53,673 nucleotides of DNA from Clostridia bacterium (lineage in GTDB: Bacteria > Bacillota > Clostridia > Oscillospirales > Acutalibacteraceae), in assembly GCA_017450005.1 (NCBI GenBank), contig JAFSYM010000133.1:1-53673 (forward strand), read 5' to 3'. This document shows positions 33,371-42,640 of the stretch, piece after piece. The notes beneath the pieces are model-generated. The model did not search any database. It was not told the origin of the DNA and saw only the letters and a list, made by a program, of their open reading frames with translations. The first letter of the stretch is position 1, and the number at the start of each line of letters is the position of its first letter. A program made the position numbers and the translations under genes.

Positions 33371-33811
33371 ATGGAATACGATTACCGCGAGGCAATGAAG
33401 CTGTCCAATCAGCTCTGCTTTCCGCTGTATGCCGCCGCCAGAAACGTGACGGCGCTGTATACGCCTTGGCTCAAGCCTTTGGGACTGACGTATACGCAGT
33501 ACATCGTCTTTCTGGTGCTTTGGGAAAAGGACGGCGTGTCGGTCTCGCAGATCGGCGAGCGGCTGTGTCTGGACAACGGTACGCTCTCGCCCCTGCTCAA
33601 AAAGATGGAGCAGGCGGGATATATCGAAAGACGCCGCAGCAGCGCGGACGACCGTGTGGTCGTGATCACACTGACCGAACAGGGCAGGGCGCTGCAGGAG
33701 AAGGCAAAGGACATTCCGTTGCATGTGGCGGGCTGCCTTCATCTGCCGCCGGAGAAGGCGCAGACGCTGTATGCGCTGCTGTATGAATTGTTGGGCAATC
33801 AAAACCAATAA
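33371..33811 (+). CDS. ohrR: OhrR-type organic-peroxide-sensing MarR regulator
   Basis: This 146-residue MarR-family protein closely follows OhrR: NQLCFPLYAAAR with the peroxide-sensing cysteine at residue 16, then LTYTQYIVFLVLWE, LDNGTLSPLLKKME and ADDRVVVITLTEQGRAL. Oxidation of that cysteine by organic hydroperoxides would release DNA. The ATG at 33371 has CGGAGG seven bases upstream. A glutathione-peroxidase gene follows 26 bases later, which fits a peroxide response. No ohr gene is present. Confidence 0.87.
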   Translation: MEYDYREAMKLSNQLCFPLYAAARNVTALYTPWLKPLGLTYTQYIVFLVLWEKDGVSVSQIGERLCLDNGTLSPLLKKMEQAGYIERRRSSADDRVVVITLTEQGRALQEKAKDIPLHVAGCLHLPPEKAQTLYALLYELLGNQNQ

Positions 33812-33837
33812 TATACAATACGAAAGGGGCAATCAAA

Positions 33838-34383
33838 ATGAAAACAGTGTACGATTTTACGGTCAAGGACAGAAAAGGCAACGATGTCAGTCTCTCGGAG
33901 TACCGGGGCAAGGTTCTGCTGATCGTCAACACAGCGACAGGCTGCGGCTTCACCCCGCACTATGAACCGCTCGAGGCGATGTACAAAGAGTTCCGGGATC
34001 AGGGCTTTGAAATTCTGGATTTCCCCTGCAACCAGTTTGCCAATCAGGCGCCCGGCGACGGGGACGAGATCCATCAGTTCTGCACGATGAAGTTCGGCAC
34101 GGAGTTCCCGCAGTTCAAAAAGATCGACGTCAACGGCGACAATGCCGATCCGCTGTTTGTGTTCCTGGCGGCGGAGAAACCGTTTGAGGGCTTCGGCAAG
34201 GGTCTGAAAAACGCAGCTCTGAACAAGTTCACGCAGATGAACAACAAGGCGTTCGGCGACAAGGCGTATATCAAATGGAACTTTACGAAGTTCCTTGTCG
34301 ACCGCGAGGGCAAGGTGCTTGCGCGCTTTGAGCCGACAGTGGATATGCAGGCGGTCAGAGACGCCGTTGCCGCCGCGCTGTAA
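33838..34383 (+). CDS. Glutathione/thioredoxin peroxidase
   Basis: This 181-residue protein has the glutathione-peroxidase fold: NTATGCGFTP with catalytic cysteine 36 (no selenocysteine), FPCNQFANQAPG with the conserved glutamine, and WNFTKFLVDREG with the tryptophan and asparagine. In Clostridia such enzymes usually use thioredoxin rather than glutathione. It reduces peroxides in the cytoplasm. It lies behind ohrR and before a flavodoxin-like gene. Confidence 0.92.
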   Translation: MKTVYDFTVKDRKGNDVSLSEYRGKVLLIVNTATGCGFTPHYEPLEAMYKEFRDQGFEILDFPCNQFANQAPGDGDEIHQFCTMKFGTEFPQFKKIDVNGDNADPLFVFLAAEKPFEGFGKGLKNAALNKFTQMNNKAFGDKAYIKWNFTKFLVDREGKVLARFEPTVDMQAVRDAVAAAL

Positions 34384-34406
34384 AGAGCGGTAGGGAGGGT
34401 CAGTTT

Positions 34407-34820
34407 ATGAGAATTGCTGTGCGGTACTACACCAAAACAGGCAACACAAAGCGTCTGGCCGAATCGCTCGCAGCCGCGGTCGGCGTACAGGCACAGCCGA
34501 TCAGCGTGCCTGTGGACGAGGCGGTCGACGTCCTGTTCCTCGGCAACTCCTATTATGCATTCAGTATCGACCCGGAAGTGCGGGACTTCGTTCGTTCGCT
34601 CGATCGCAGCAAGGTCGGCCGGATCGTCAATTTCGGCTCGGCTGCGATGCTCAACTCCACATGGAAAAAAGTGAAGGCGGAAGCGGACAAGGTCGGCATC
34701 CCCATGGATGCACGGGAATTCCACTGCAAAGGCGAATTCAAGGGACTGCACAAAGGCAGGCCGAACGCGCAGGATCTGCAGGCAGCGGCCGACTTTGCAA
34801 AGACGTTTCTGGATCGGTAA
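34407..34820 (+). CDS. Flavodoxin-like protein
   Basis: This 137-residue protein starts MRIAVRYYTKTGNTKRLAES, with the FMN phosphate loop TKTGNTKR, and continues with DVLFLGNSYYAFSIDPEVRDFV, as in flavodoxin-fold proteins. It lacks a full-length flavodoxin's insert loop, so it is a short-chain type. GGGAGGG precedes the ATG. Its position after the peroxidase suggests electron supply to stress enzymes, but this is inference. Confidence 0.8.
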   Translation: MRIAVRYYTKTGNTKRLAESLAAAVGVQAQPISVPVDEAVDVLFLGNSYYAFSIDPEVRDFVRSLDRSKVGRIVNFGSAAMLNSTWKKVKAEADKVGIPMDAREFHCKGEFKGLHKGRPNAQDLQAAADFAKTFLDR

Positions 34821-34862
34821 AGCATAAGAAAACGGACACAGCCATAATATTTTCCGGAATGA

Positions 34863-34911
34863 CTCTGCCGGGGAGAAACATGAATCCGGCAGAGAAACTG
34901 TCCGGTACCGG
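34863..34911 (+). promoter_or_regulatory. Hairpins in the leader of the radical SAM gene
   Basis: CTCTGCCGG (34863-34871) pairs with CCGGCAGAG (34886-34894), and the palindrome CCGGTACCGG (34902-34911) follows just before the ribosome site. No T-run follows. It may hinder translation or ribosome access. Confidence 0.5.
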
Positions 34912-34928
34912 AAAGAGGTGCATTTGCG

Positions 34929-36011
34929 TTGAACATCCAGCGGTATATGACACACGGTGTCGTGCGGGTCGTGACAGACTCGCTGCGTGCGACGAGCGGC
35001 AACGAAAAGGAAAGCGCGTTTATGCGCGCGTTTGCCAAGGCATCCCGTGCGGCGTCCAAAAAGCGGTACGCCGCAGAACGGCACGGCGAGCACATTCCGC
35101 CGTTCCTGATCGCCAGCATCACCAGCTCCTGCAATCTGCACTGCGCAGGCTGCTATTCCCGCAGCAACAACGCCTGCTGCGACGCGCAGCCCGTCGATCA
35201 GCTCACGGCTGCGGAGTGGAGCCGTATTTTTGATGAGGCGGAGGAACTGGGCATCAGTTTTATCCTGCTGGCAGGCGGCGAACCGATGATGCGGTACGAC
35301 GTGCTGAAGGAAGCGGCGAAACACAGCGGCATTCTGTTCCCGATCTTCACGAACGGAACGTTTCTGCACGAAAAGTATCTCGACTTTCTGGACGCACACC
35401 GCAATCTGCTGCCGATCATCAGCATCGAGGGCAACGAAGCCGTCACGGACGCCCGCCGCGGCGACGGCGTATACAAAAAAGTGACGCAGGCCATGCAGAG
35501 CATCCGCGACCGCGGCATGATCTTCGGCGCATCCGTGACCGTGACAACCGAGAACATCGACGAGGTCTATTCCGACGCCTTTCTGGATACGCTCGCGTCC
35601 TTCGGCTGCAAGGCCGTGATTTATGTCGAATATGTTCCCGTAACCGAAGAGAGCCGGCATCTTGCACCGACGGAAGCGGAACAAAAAAGAATGCGCAAGG
35701 CCGTTCGCCGGCTTCGCATCACCCGAAGAAAAATGGTATTTATTGCCTTCCCCGGCGACGAGAAAAGCTCCGGCGGATGCGTCGCCGCAGGCAGAGGGTT
35801 CTTCCACATCAACTCCCACGGCGGCGCGGAACCGTGTCCGTTCTCGCCGTACTCGGACAGCAATGTGCGCGATACGTCACTGCGCGAGGCGCTGCGTTCG
35901 CCGCTGTTCCGCGCGCTGCAGACGCAGGGCTTGCTGCAGGACGACCACGTCGGCGGCTGCACGCTGTATATGCACAAGGACGAGGTTGAAGCCATTGTCC
36001 GTGGGCAGTAA
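34929..36011 (+). CDS. Radical SAM protein with SPASM-like cysteine tail
   Basis: This 360-residue protein has the radical SAM cluster motif CNLHCAGC (cysteines 68, 72 and 75) and LLAGGEPMMR, the SAM-binding GGE-type segment. The C-terminus holds more cysteines (SSGGC, EPCPFS, VGGC), suggesting an auxiliary cluster as in SPASM proteins. The start is a TTG at 34929 with GAGGTG eight bases upstream; no better start was found. The substrate is unknown. No precursor peptide gene is obvious next to it, so it may act on a protein or small molecule encoded elsewhere. Confidence 0.82.
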   Translation: MNIQRYMTHGVVRVVTDSLRATSGNEKESAFMRAFAKASRAASKKRYAAERHGEHIPPFLIASITSSCNLHCAGCYSRSNNACCDAQPVDQLTAAEWSRIFDEAEELGISFILLAGGEPMMRYDVLKEAAKHSGILFPIFTNGTFLHEKYLDFLDAHRNLLPIISIEGNEAVTDARRGDGVYKKVTQAMQSIRDRGMIFGASVTVTTENIDEVYSDAFLDTLASFGCKAVIYVEYVPVTEESRHLAPTEAEQKRMRKAVRRLRITRRKMVFIAFPGDEKSSGGCVAAGRGFFHINSHGGAEPCPFSPYSDSNVRDTSLREALRSPLFRALQTQGLLQDDHVGGCTLYMHKDEVEAIVRGQ

Positions 36012-36019
36012 AACAGAAT

Positions 36020-36066
36020 CGGCACAATCGAACGGTGTATGCGCGTTCGTTTGTGCCGTTTTTCTT
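36020..36066 (+). terminator. Terminator of the radical SAM gene
   Basis: CGGCACAA (36020-36027) pairs with TTGTGCCG (36051-36058), extended by GAAC/GTTC inside, and is followed by a run of T (36059-36063), then CTTTTT. Confidence 0.85.
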
Positions 36067-36094
36067 TTTGCCGCAAAAAGCGGAAGCTGCGGTG

Positions 36095-36123
36095 TTGCGT
36101 GTAGGCGGAAAATGTGGTATAAT
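36095..36123 (+). promoter_or_regulatory. Promoter of the GH36-like gene
   Basis: TTGCGT (36095-36100) and TATAAT (36118-36123) are separated by 17 bases, about 53 bases before the ATG. Confidence 0.75.
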
Positions 36124-36175
36124 CCGAAAGAAAGACAAACCGTCTGCCGAACCGGAACGGATGGAGGAATTGTGC

Positions 36176-37675
36176 ATGAAAAACTATGACCTTGCGCGTT
36201 ATTCATACGATGTGATTTGCGACGGCAAACCCTCGGATACGGTTGTCACGTTTGAGCAAAGCGGCGATGCGCTGTCGGTTTACCTGACCGCGTATGCGGA
36301 CAGACCGCAGTTTGTGATGGTGCGCTGGCCCTTTGAAACCGACGAGGATCTGTATGTACTCGGCGACGTGTGGGAGCGCAGCTACGGCAATCTGGGGTTT
36401 TTCCGCCTGTCCGCAATCAGCGGCACAATGCCCTGGTATTTCGCGGCGACAGACAAAACCGAAACGTATTGCTTCGGCGTCGAAACGCAGCCGAACGCCT
36501 TTGTCGGCTTTACGTATGACCATACCGGCGTTGCGGCAAAGATCGATTGCCGCAACGGCGGAGGCGGCGTGAAGCTGGGCGGCCGGACGGTGAAGCTGTG
36601 CACATTTGTGTTTGCGCATTATAATCTGCCGCCTTACCAGAGTCTTTGCGCCTACTGCAAGCGGCTTTGCGCGAACCCGCTGCTGCCGCAGGGAAAGATC
36701 TACGGCGGCAACAACTGGTACTATGCCTACGGCGAGAGCAGTTTCCAGGACAACGTCAGCGACGCAAAGCTGCAGGCCGAAGCTGCCCGCGGCATAGAAA
36801 ACAGACCGTTTATGGTGATCGACGACGGCTGGGAGCTCGACGGCTTCTTGGGGCCGTATGAGCCGAACGAAAAGTACGGCGATATGAAAGCGCTGGCGGA
36901 GCAGATCAAATCGCTCGGCGTGCGTCCGGGCATCTGGGCAAGACTGCTCGACAATCAGGAGCCGGACATCACGAGCGATATGCGCATTCTGCGCGGCGGC
37001 GAACGCATCTATCTGGACCCGACGGACGCCAGGGTGCAGTCGCTGGTCGTCGGCTATATCCATAAAATGCGCTCGTGGGGGTTTGAGCTGCTCAAGCACG
37101 ACTTCTCCACCTATGATCTGTTCGGCGATTTCGGCGCGAAGCTGACCGATTCCATTACCAATTACACCGGCTGGCACTTTGCCGACGAAACCAAAACGAA
37201 TGCGGAAATCGTGCTGGACTTTTACCGCCTGATTCTGGACGCTTGCGGCGATATGCTGGTTCTCGGCTGCAACACGGTCTCGCACCTGAGCGCGGGTCTT
37301 GTGCACATCAACCGCACGGGCGACGATACCAGCGGCAGAGACTGGACGCAGACGCGCAAAATGGGAGTCAACACGCTCGCATTTCGCCTGGCGCAGAACA
37401 ATGCGTTCTATGTGGTCGACGCAGATTGTGTCGGCATACTGGGCGACAACATCCCATGGGAAAAGAACAGGCAGTGGATGGATCTGCTGTCCAAAAGCGA
37501 TACGGCGCTGTTCCTGTCCTGCGGCAGTCTCGACGAAACGCAGGCCGCGGACGTGCGCAAGGCCTTCCTCGAAATCCAGAAGGATCACGAGATCGAACCG
37601 CTCGATATTTACGACAATCTCACGCCGGAAAAATGGCTGATTGACGGGCAGATCGCGCAGTACGATTGGTCGTGA
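36176..37675 (+). CDS. Alpha-galactosidase-like glycoside hydrolase (GH36/clan GH-D type)
   Basis: This 499-residue protein has the clan GH-D barrel: YGGNNWYYAYGE, FMVIDDGWELDG, LGVRPGIWARLL, LLKHDFSTYD with the probable nucleophile aspartate, and HINRTGDDTSG with the probable acid/base aspartate. It is shorter than classic GH36 enzymes, having a reduced N-terminal beta domain. It lacks a signal peptide, so it works inside the cell on imported glycans. The ATG at 36176 has GGAGG eight bases upstream; upstream in-frame codons overlap the promoter. Exact sugar specificity is not fixed by sequence. Confidence 0.75.
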   Translation: MKNYDLARYSYDVICDGKPSDTVVTFEQSGDALSVYLTAYADRPQFVMVRWPFETDEDLYVLGDVWERSYGNLGFFRLSAISGTMPWYFAATDKTETYCFGVETQPNAFVGFTYDHTGVAAKIDCRNGGGGVKLGGRTVKLCTFVFAHYNLPPYQSLCAYCKRLCANPLLPQGKIYGGNNWYYAYGESSFQDNVSDAKLQAEAARGIENRPFMVIDDGWELDGFLGPYEPNEKYGDMKALAEQIKSLGVRPGIWARLLDNQEPDITSDMRILRGGERIYLDPTDARVQSLVVGYIHKMRSWGFELLKHDFSTYDLFGDFGAKLTDSITNYTGWHFADETKTNAEIVLDFYRLILDACGDMLVLGCNTVSHLSAGLVHINRTGDDTSGRDWTQTRKMGVNTLAFRLAQNNAFYVVDADCVGILGDNIPWEKNRQWMDLLSKSDTALFLSCGSLDETQAADVRKAFLEIQKDHEIEPLDIYDNLTPEKWLIDGQIAQYDWS

Positions 37676-37710
37676 CCGTACGCAGACCGGAATAAACGGA
37701 GGCAGACACA

Positions 37711-39999
37711 ATGCATTCACGTCAAAACGGACAGACACGCACGATGAGGCCGGCGCTCAAAACGCTTATGATTGTGCTGGCGGTATCCGTGATTGCCGTC
37801 GCCGCATTTTTCGGATACAGAGGCGTCCGGTCGCAGCGGTACAAGGATTTTCAGGCGAGCAATCCGGTGCTGCATAACGCAGTACAGAAAGCGCAGGCGA
37901 ACGAAATGATCAACGGGGATATCTATGTCAGCACGACCGGCGACGATACGAACGCCGGAACAAAGGATGCGCCCCTGCGCACCCTCGAAGCGGCGATGCA
38001 GACTGTGCGGGGGCTGGACAAGACCGGCAGAAACGGGGTGACTGTGTGCATCGGGCCGGGCGAGTACCGCGTGACCTCGCTGCAATTTGACGCGGAGGAT
38101 TCCGGTACGTCGGACTGTCCGGTGACGTACCGCGCCGACGGCGGCGAGGTAGTGCTGCATGCAGGTGTGACGCTGCGAGCCGAGGATTTCCGCAGCGCAC
38201 AGGCGTATCCCGCGATTGCGGACAGACTGACTGCCGGTGCGCGGGAACATGTGGTCGTGCTCGATCTGACACAGGAGCCCTACGGACTGACACAGGCGGA
38301 TTGGGGACAAATCTACGCGCTCGGATCGTATCATACAGCAAACAAATACGACGGAGAATGGACGGGACCGCTGTACTGCGAGCTGTTCATCAACGACGAG
38401 CGGCAGTCCCTCGCGCGTTACCCGGATAGCGGCTTTCTGCAGACAGAGGAGGTCGTCAGAACCGGGCAGGGCAAGGAATATGACGATTCACATAAAACAA
38501 GAGAAGGCTGGGACGAACTGCGCAACCCCGAACCGGACGTATACCGTGTGAACGAAGCGCTTGCCGAACGAATCGCTTCATGGAAAGATCTGCAAAACGT
38601 GTGGATGTTCGGCTTCTGGAAATACGACTGGGCGGATGCGTCCTCGCCGATTCTTTCCTTTGACAGGACTACGCGGGAATTGACGCCGCGCTTTGTCAGC
38701 CTTTTCGGAACGAAAACCGAAGCGCCGTATTACTTTTTCAATGTGCTTGAAGAACTGACGGCAGAGGGCGAATGGTATCTTGACCGTGAGAACGGCCTTT
38801 TGTGTATGTGGAAGCCGGAGAACTTCGATACAGCGGTGATCGACTTATCTTTGTCGCAGACACCTGTGCTCAGCGGTGAAGTCAGCCACGTCGTATTTGA
38901 CGGTATCACGATTCAGGGCACGCGCAGCGACGCGATCGTGCTGTCCGGCGACAGCATTACCGTGCGCAACTGCCTTGTCAAAAATGTGGCGGGCAACGCG
39001 GTTTGCCTGACAGGGAATAACAATTCCGTTTTGAATAACGAGATTACGCACACCGGCAAGGGCGGGATCGTACTGACCGGGGGCGACACGAATACGCTGC
39101 AGAGCGGAAACTGTGTTGCGGAAAACAACCTGATCCACGACTGGTCGGAGATCTACCAGACCTATCAGCCTGCTGTGACGCTCAACGGCGTCGGCAACAT
39201 CTGTGCGCACAACGAGATGTTCCATTCGCCCCACGAGGCGATCACCTATACGGGCAACAATCACGTCATCGAGTACAATCTGATCCACGACGTGTGTCTG
39301 CTGTCCGACGACGCGGGCGCGATTTACGCCGGCAGAAGCTGGGTCTGGTACGGCAACGTGATCCGCTATAACTGCATCTACGCGCTCGGCTCCGAAGGAC
39401 ACTGGCCGAACGGCATCTACATGGACGACGCGCTGTCCGGACAGGAGATCACCGGCAACATTCTCATCAATATCCCGCGTTTTGCCCTGCACCTCGGCGG
39501 CGGCAGAGACCTGAATGTGACGAACAACGTCATCATCAACGCCGGCGACCGCGCTGTGTCCTACGACGAGCGCGCGCGTGACGGCGCTCTGCGCGACGGC
39601 TGGTTCGATCATGCGGCAAAGGGCGGCGACATGTGGACGGCGCTGTATGCCTCCCCGTGGCAGAGCCCGATCTGGCAGACGGCTTTCCCGGCATACAAAT
39701 CCATGACCGACGACTTCTCCGAAGCGGATACAGCGGCGTTCATTCCCAACCCCGCCGACAGTACGCTGTGCGACAACGTGATCTTCGACCGTCGCGCGTC
39801 GATCGGCGTCGTCGAAAAAGCGGTCAAGGATTTCAGCACCGTCGGCGGAAACGCGATTTACCCGCTGAGCAGAATGGATTCGTTCTTTACGGATGCGGCG
39901 AAAGGCGATTATTCGTTCCGCGATCTTGAAAAAATACGGAAAAAGATCCCGCAGTTCCGGGAGATCCCGCTCGACAAGATCGGCAGAACCGTGTCCTGA
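37711..39999 (+). CDS. Membrane-anchored right-handed beta-helix protein
   Basis: This 762-residue protein has a short cytoplasmic tail, one membrane span near residues 18-35 (LMIVLAVSVIAVAAFFGY) and an external DUF1565-like start, DIYVSTTGDDTNAGTKDAPLRTLEAAM. The centre contains the repeating beta-helix pattern (ITIQGTRSDAIVLSGDSITVRNC, NNSVLNNEITHTGKGGIVL). Such proteins include pectate lyases and GH120/GH141-type enzymes. CGGAGG is eight bases before the ATG. It may act on plant polysaccharide at the cell surface. Its neighbour, the GH36-like gene, supports a glycan role. Confidence 0.72.
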   Translation: MHSRQNGQTRTMRPALKTLMIVLAVSVIAVAAFFGYRGVRSQRYKDFQASNPVLHNAVQKAQANEMINGDIYVSTTGDDTNAGTKDAPLRTLEAAMQTVRGLDKTGRNGVTVCIGPGEYRVTSLQFDAEDSGTSDCPVTYRADGGEVVLHAGVTLRAEDFRSAQAYPAIADRLTAGAREHVVVLDLTQEPYGLTQADWGQIYALGSYHTANKYDGEWTGPLYCELFINDERQSLARYPDSGFLQTEEVVRTGQGKEYDDSHKTREGWDELRNPEPDVYRVNEALAERIASWKDLQNVWMFGFWKYDWADASSPILSFDRTTRELTPRFVSLFGTKTEAPYYFFNVLEELTAEGEWYLDRENGLLCMWKPENFDTAVIDLSLSQTPVLSGEVSHVVFDGITIQGTRSDAIVLSGDSITVRNCLVKNVAGNAVCLTGNNNSVLNNEITHTGKGGIVLTGGDTNTLQSGNCVAENNLIHDWSEIYQTYQPAVTLNGVGNICAHNEMFHSPHEAITYTGNNHVIEYNLIHDVCLLSDDAGAIYAGRSWVWYGNVIRYNCIYALGSEGHWPNGIYMDDALSGQEITGNILINIPRFALHLGGGRDLNVTNNVIINAGDRAVSYDERARDGALRDGWFDHAAKGGDMWTALYASPWQSPIWQTAFPAYKSMTDDFSEADTAAFIPNPADSTLCDNVIFDRRASIGVVEKAVKDFSTVGGNAIYPLSRMDSFFTDAAKGDYSFRDLEKIRKKIPQFREIPLDKIGRTVS

Positions 40000-40047
40000 C
40001 ACAGAAAACCGACACAAATACAATCTGCATAGAAAAGGAGTACAGAT

Positions 40048-40611
40048 ATGAAACAGACAATCAAAACGACGGAAGCCATTTTCCCGATGCCGGTGCTTCT
40101 CATTTCCACATTCAACGAGGACGGTACGGTCGACGTGATGAACGCGGCATGGGGCACAATGCTCTCGCGCGACATGGTGGCGCTGAACCTGTCCGAGCCG
40201 CACAAGACTGTGCAGAATATCAAGGCGCGCAAGGGCTTTGTGGTGCACATTGCCGACGCGAAACACGTCGTCGAAGCAGACTGGTTCGGCATGGTCAGCG
40301 GCGGCAAGGATCCGGAGAAGTTTAAAAAGTCCGGCATGACGTATGAAAAGTCTGCGCTGACGGACGCGCCGATCATCAACGAGCTGCCCGTTGCGCTCGA
40401 GTGCGCGTTTGTGGAGTATCAGGGCGGCGAGACCGGCATCGGCGTGATCGGCAAGGTGCTGCGCACGTCCGTCGAGACGGCCTGCCTGAAGGACGGCGCG
40501 GTCGACGTCGACGCGCTCGAAGCGATCGCGTTCGATCCCTATACCCACGGCTATTACAAAGTCGGCGGCAGAGTCGGCGACGCGTTCAAAGACGGTCTGC
40601 AGCTGCAATAA
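40048..40611 (+). CDS. Flavin reductase-like FMN-binding protein
   Basis: This 187-residue protein has the flavin-reductase-like split-barrel pattern: FPMPVLLISTFNEDGTVDVMNAAWG, LSRDMVALNLSEPHKT, and FVVHIADAKHV. Such proteins bind FMN and reduce flavins or other acceptors with NAD(P)H. AAAGGAG is well placed. It sits 48 bases after the beta-helix gene and 16 before the acetyltransferase. Confidence 0.85.
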   Translation: MKQTIKTTEAIFPMPVLLISTFNEDGTVDVMNAAWGTMLSRDMVALNLSEPHKTVQNIKARKGFVVHIADAKHVVEADWFGMVSGGKDPEKFKKSGMTYEKSALTDAPIINELPVALECAFVEYQGGETGIGVIGKVLRTSVETACLKDGAVDVDALEAIAFDPYTHGYYKVGGRVGDAFKDGLQLQ

Positions 40612-40627
40612 ACCCGGAGAGACCGAT

Positions 40628-41740
40628 ATGATTATCAGATTTTTGACACAGGACGACGTTGCCGAGCATGACAAGGTCGCATCACAGGCATTTTCCTATT
40701 CCTGCGAAATCGGCGATCCGGCGTCCGTTCTGCCCTGCGAAAAAGTGCTCGGCGCTTTCGACGACGACAACCGGACGCTGTTTGCGGATCTGGAAATCCA
40801 TGAGCGGCTGTGCAATTACGACGGCGGCGTGCTGACCTGTGCGGCCGTCGGCGGCGTTGCCGCAAAGCCGGAACACCGGGGCAAGGGCGCCGTAAAAGCG
40901 CTGTTTGACGCCGTGTTCGGCGCACGCGAATATGATATCAGCATCCTCTATCCGTTCTCGGAGCCGTACTACAGAAAACTCGGCTATGAACGCACAGGGT
41001 ACAGCGTCTGCGCGCGCGTGCCGTTTTCCGAGCTGGCGGATATGCCGCGCAATCAGGATGCGGCGCTGTACGAGGGCGGGAACACGAAGCAGCTTCTGGA
41101 GCTTTACAACCGGTGTGCCCATCCGTTCAATCTGAGCTTTGTGCGCGAGGACGCGCAGGCGTTCCCAGACAAGCCGTACTTTTCCGAACGGTTTACCTAT
41201 ATTTACAAAAACGAATCGTTTGCGACGTTCTCTGTCGACAGAGATAAAAGCACGGTGTTCGTGCACGAGATCTGGTTCGATTCGTTCAATTCCATGCGCG
41301 GCATCCTCGGTTTTCTGCGCAACTACGAGAGCAATCAGAAGGATGTCTGCTTTGATAAGCTGCCCGAAAACACACCGATTCTGCACTGCATCCGGGATCT
41401 GAAGCATTGCGAAATCACGCTGCACAACACCGGTTCCGCGAGAATCCTGAACGTTGAAAATGTTCTCAAAGCGCATCGGTACGGCGCGGGAAGCGGCGCG
41501 TTCACACTGCGGGTCGGCGGCGAGACGTTCGGTGTTGCGGTATCGGAAACCGGCGTGCGGGTCGAACGAAATCCCGACTGCGGCGCGGACGTCGTGATGG
41601 ATATCCCTGCCGCGTCGAGAGCCCTGCTTTGCGGGATCGACTGCGCGGCGTATATGCCGGGTCTGACCGTACAGAATCCGGATTCCGCTTTCTTCCGCTT
41701 CTTTCCGTATCAAACGCCGTTTTTCACGGACGGCTTTTAA
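40628..41740 (+). CDS. Eis-type GNAT acetyltransferase
   Basis: This 370-residue protein has two GNAT halves (AAVGGVAAKPEHRGKGAVKALFDAVF with the acetyl-CoA loop) and a C-terminal SCP2-like domain, the layout of Eis. The C-terminal residue is phenylalanine (PFFTDGF), whose carboxylate acts as a base in Eis. These enzymes acetylate amines such as aminoglycosides or peptides. It follows the flavin-reductase gene at 16 bases, so it is probably in the same operon. Confidence 0.85.
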   Translation: MIIRFLTQDDVAEHDKVASQAFSYSCEIGDPASVLPCEKVLGAFDDDNRTLFADLEIHERLCNYDGGVLTCAAVGGVAAKPEHRGKGAVKALFDAVFGAREYDISILYPFSEPYYRKLGYERTGYSVCARVPFSELADMPRNQDAALYEGGNTKQLLELYNRCAHPFNLSFVREDAQAFPDKPYFSERFTYIYKNESFATFSVDRDKSTVFVHEIWFDSFNSMRGILGFLRNYESNQKDVCFDKLPENTPILHCIRDLKHCEITLHNTGSARILNVENVLKAHRYGAGSGAFTLRVGGETFGVAVSETGVRVERNPDCGADVVMDIPAASRALLCGIDCAAYMPGLTVQNPDSAFFRFFPYQTPFFTDGF

Positions 41741-41794
41741 ACGGGCAGTCTGAAACGGGAGTCTGCCGATCTTCTCGGACACAGACCGCATGCA

Positions 41795-41822
41795 TTGACA
41801 AACGCTTTTTTCGGACTATGAT
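41795..41822 (+). promoter_or_regulatory. Promoter of the lipoprotein-GNAT-propeller operon
   Basis: TTGACA (41795-41800) and TATGAT (41817-41822) are 16 bases apart, about 38 bases before the lipoprotein start. Confidence 0.7.
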
Positions 41823-41860
41823 AATAAAAGAATCTGCGTATACGCAAGGAGAGATGCAAG

Positions 41861-42616
41861 ATGAAAAGGTACTTACTTCCGGTTCTTGTCGTTTTGATGC
41901 TGACAGTCCTGCTGACCGCGTGCGGTGCCGGGACGGAAGCGCCGTCGCAGACGGCAACTCCGCAGGCAGAAGACGTGCAGACGGACGGTGAAATGCCGGT
42001 CGTTGTGAACACGGGGGAGTATACGCTCTACCGGAATATTTTCTACAACGACGGCAAGGCGGATTTCGCCGGCAAAGAGGCCGTCAAGGAGGGCACGTTC
42101 ACGGTTCTGCACGATGCGTTCCACGATACGACGCGCTATTATGTCTGGGGCTACAACGACCAGACAAAGTGCTGCGACTGGCAGTGGGAGCTGAAGATGG
42201 ACGACACGTCCGATCTTCCGGCAAGCGGATCGCTGGTCAAGGTGACGGGAACGTACGAAGAGAACGGGGCTGCGCTCGATAAATTCTGGATCATCCATCC
42301 GCAGATTACTGTCGAAAAGCCCTTTGCAGCAAGGGACTTCGAGATTGATATGCAGGCGATGAGCGACACGCTCGAACGTGTACAGATCAAAAACATTATT
42401 GCCAATCCGGACGTATTCGAGGGAAAAACGGTGTGCGGTTACGGCAGAATCCGGAACGAAAAGACGCTGGAAGACCCGTACTACAACGATTCCTGGTCGA
42501 TAGAGTTCTCCGGCGATTTCACGCTGCCGGCGTTCGGGACGATGGTCGAGATCTCCGGCACGGTGCAGAGCGGCAGCATCGCGAACTGCACGCTCGCGCC
42601 GACCACGCAGTATTGA
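41861..42616 (+). CDS. Lipoprotein of unknown function with OB-fold-like repeats
   Basis: This 251-residue protein starts with a lipoprotein signal, VLLTACGAG (lipid cysteine 21). Two similar beta-rich segments, LVKVTGTYEENGA and MVEISGTVQSGSI, look like OB-fold-like ends of duplicated domains. They are linked by IDMQAMSDTLERVQIKNIIANPDVFEGKTVCGYG. No enzyme motif was recognised. It lies first in a three-gene operon with a GNAT enzyme and a secreted propeller-like protein. Confidence 0.7.
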   Translation: MKRYLLPVLVVLMLTVLLTACGAGTEAPSQTATPQAEDVQTDGEMPVVVNTGEYTLYRNIFYNDGKADFAGKEAVKEGTFTVLHDAFHDTTRYYVWGYNDQTKCCDWQWELKMDDTSDLPASGSLVKVTGTYEENGAALDKFWIIHPQITVEKPFAARDFEIDMQAMSDTLERVQIKNIIANPDVFEGKTVCGYGRIRNEKTLEDPYYNDSWSIEFSGDFTLPAFGTMVEISGTVQSGSIANCTLAPTTQY

Positions 42617-42640
42617 TGCGGCCTGAGAGGGGAAAGCTGA

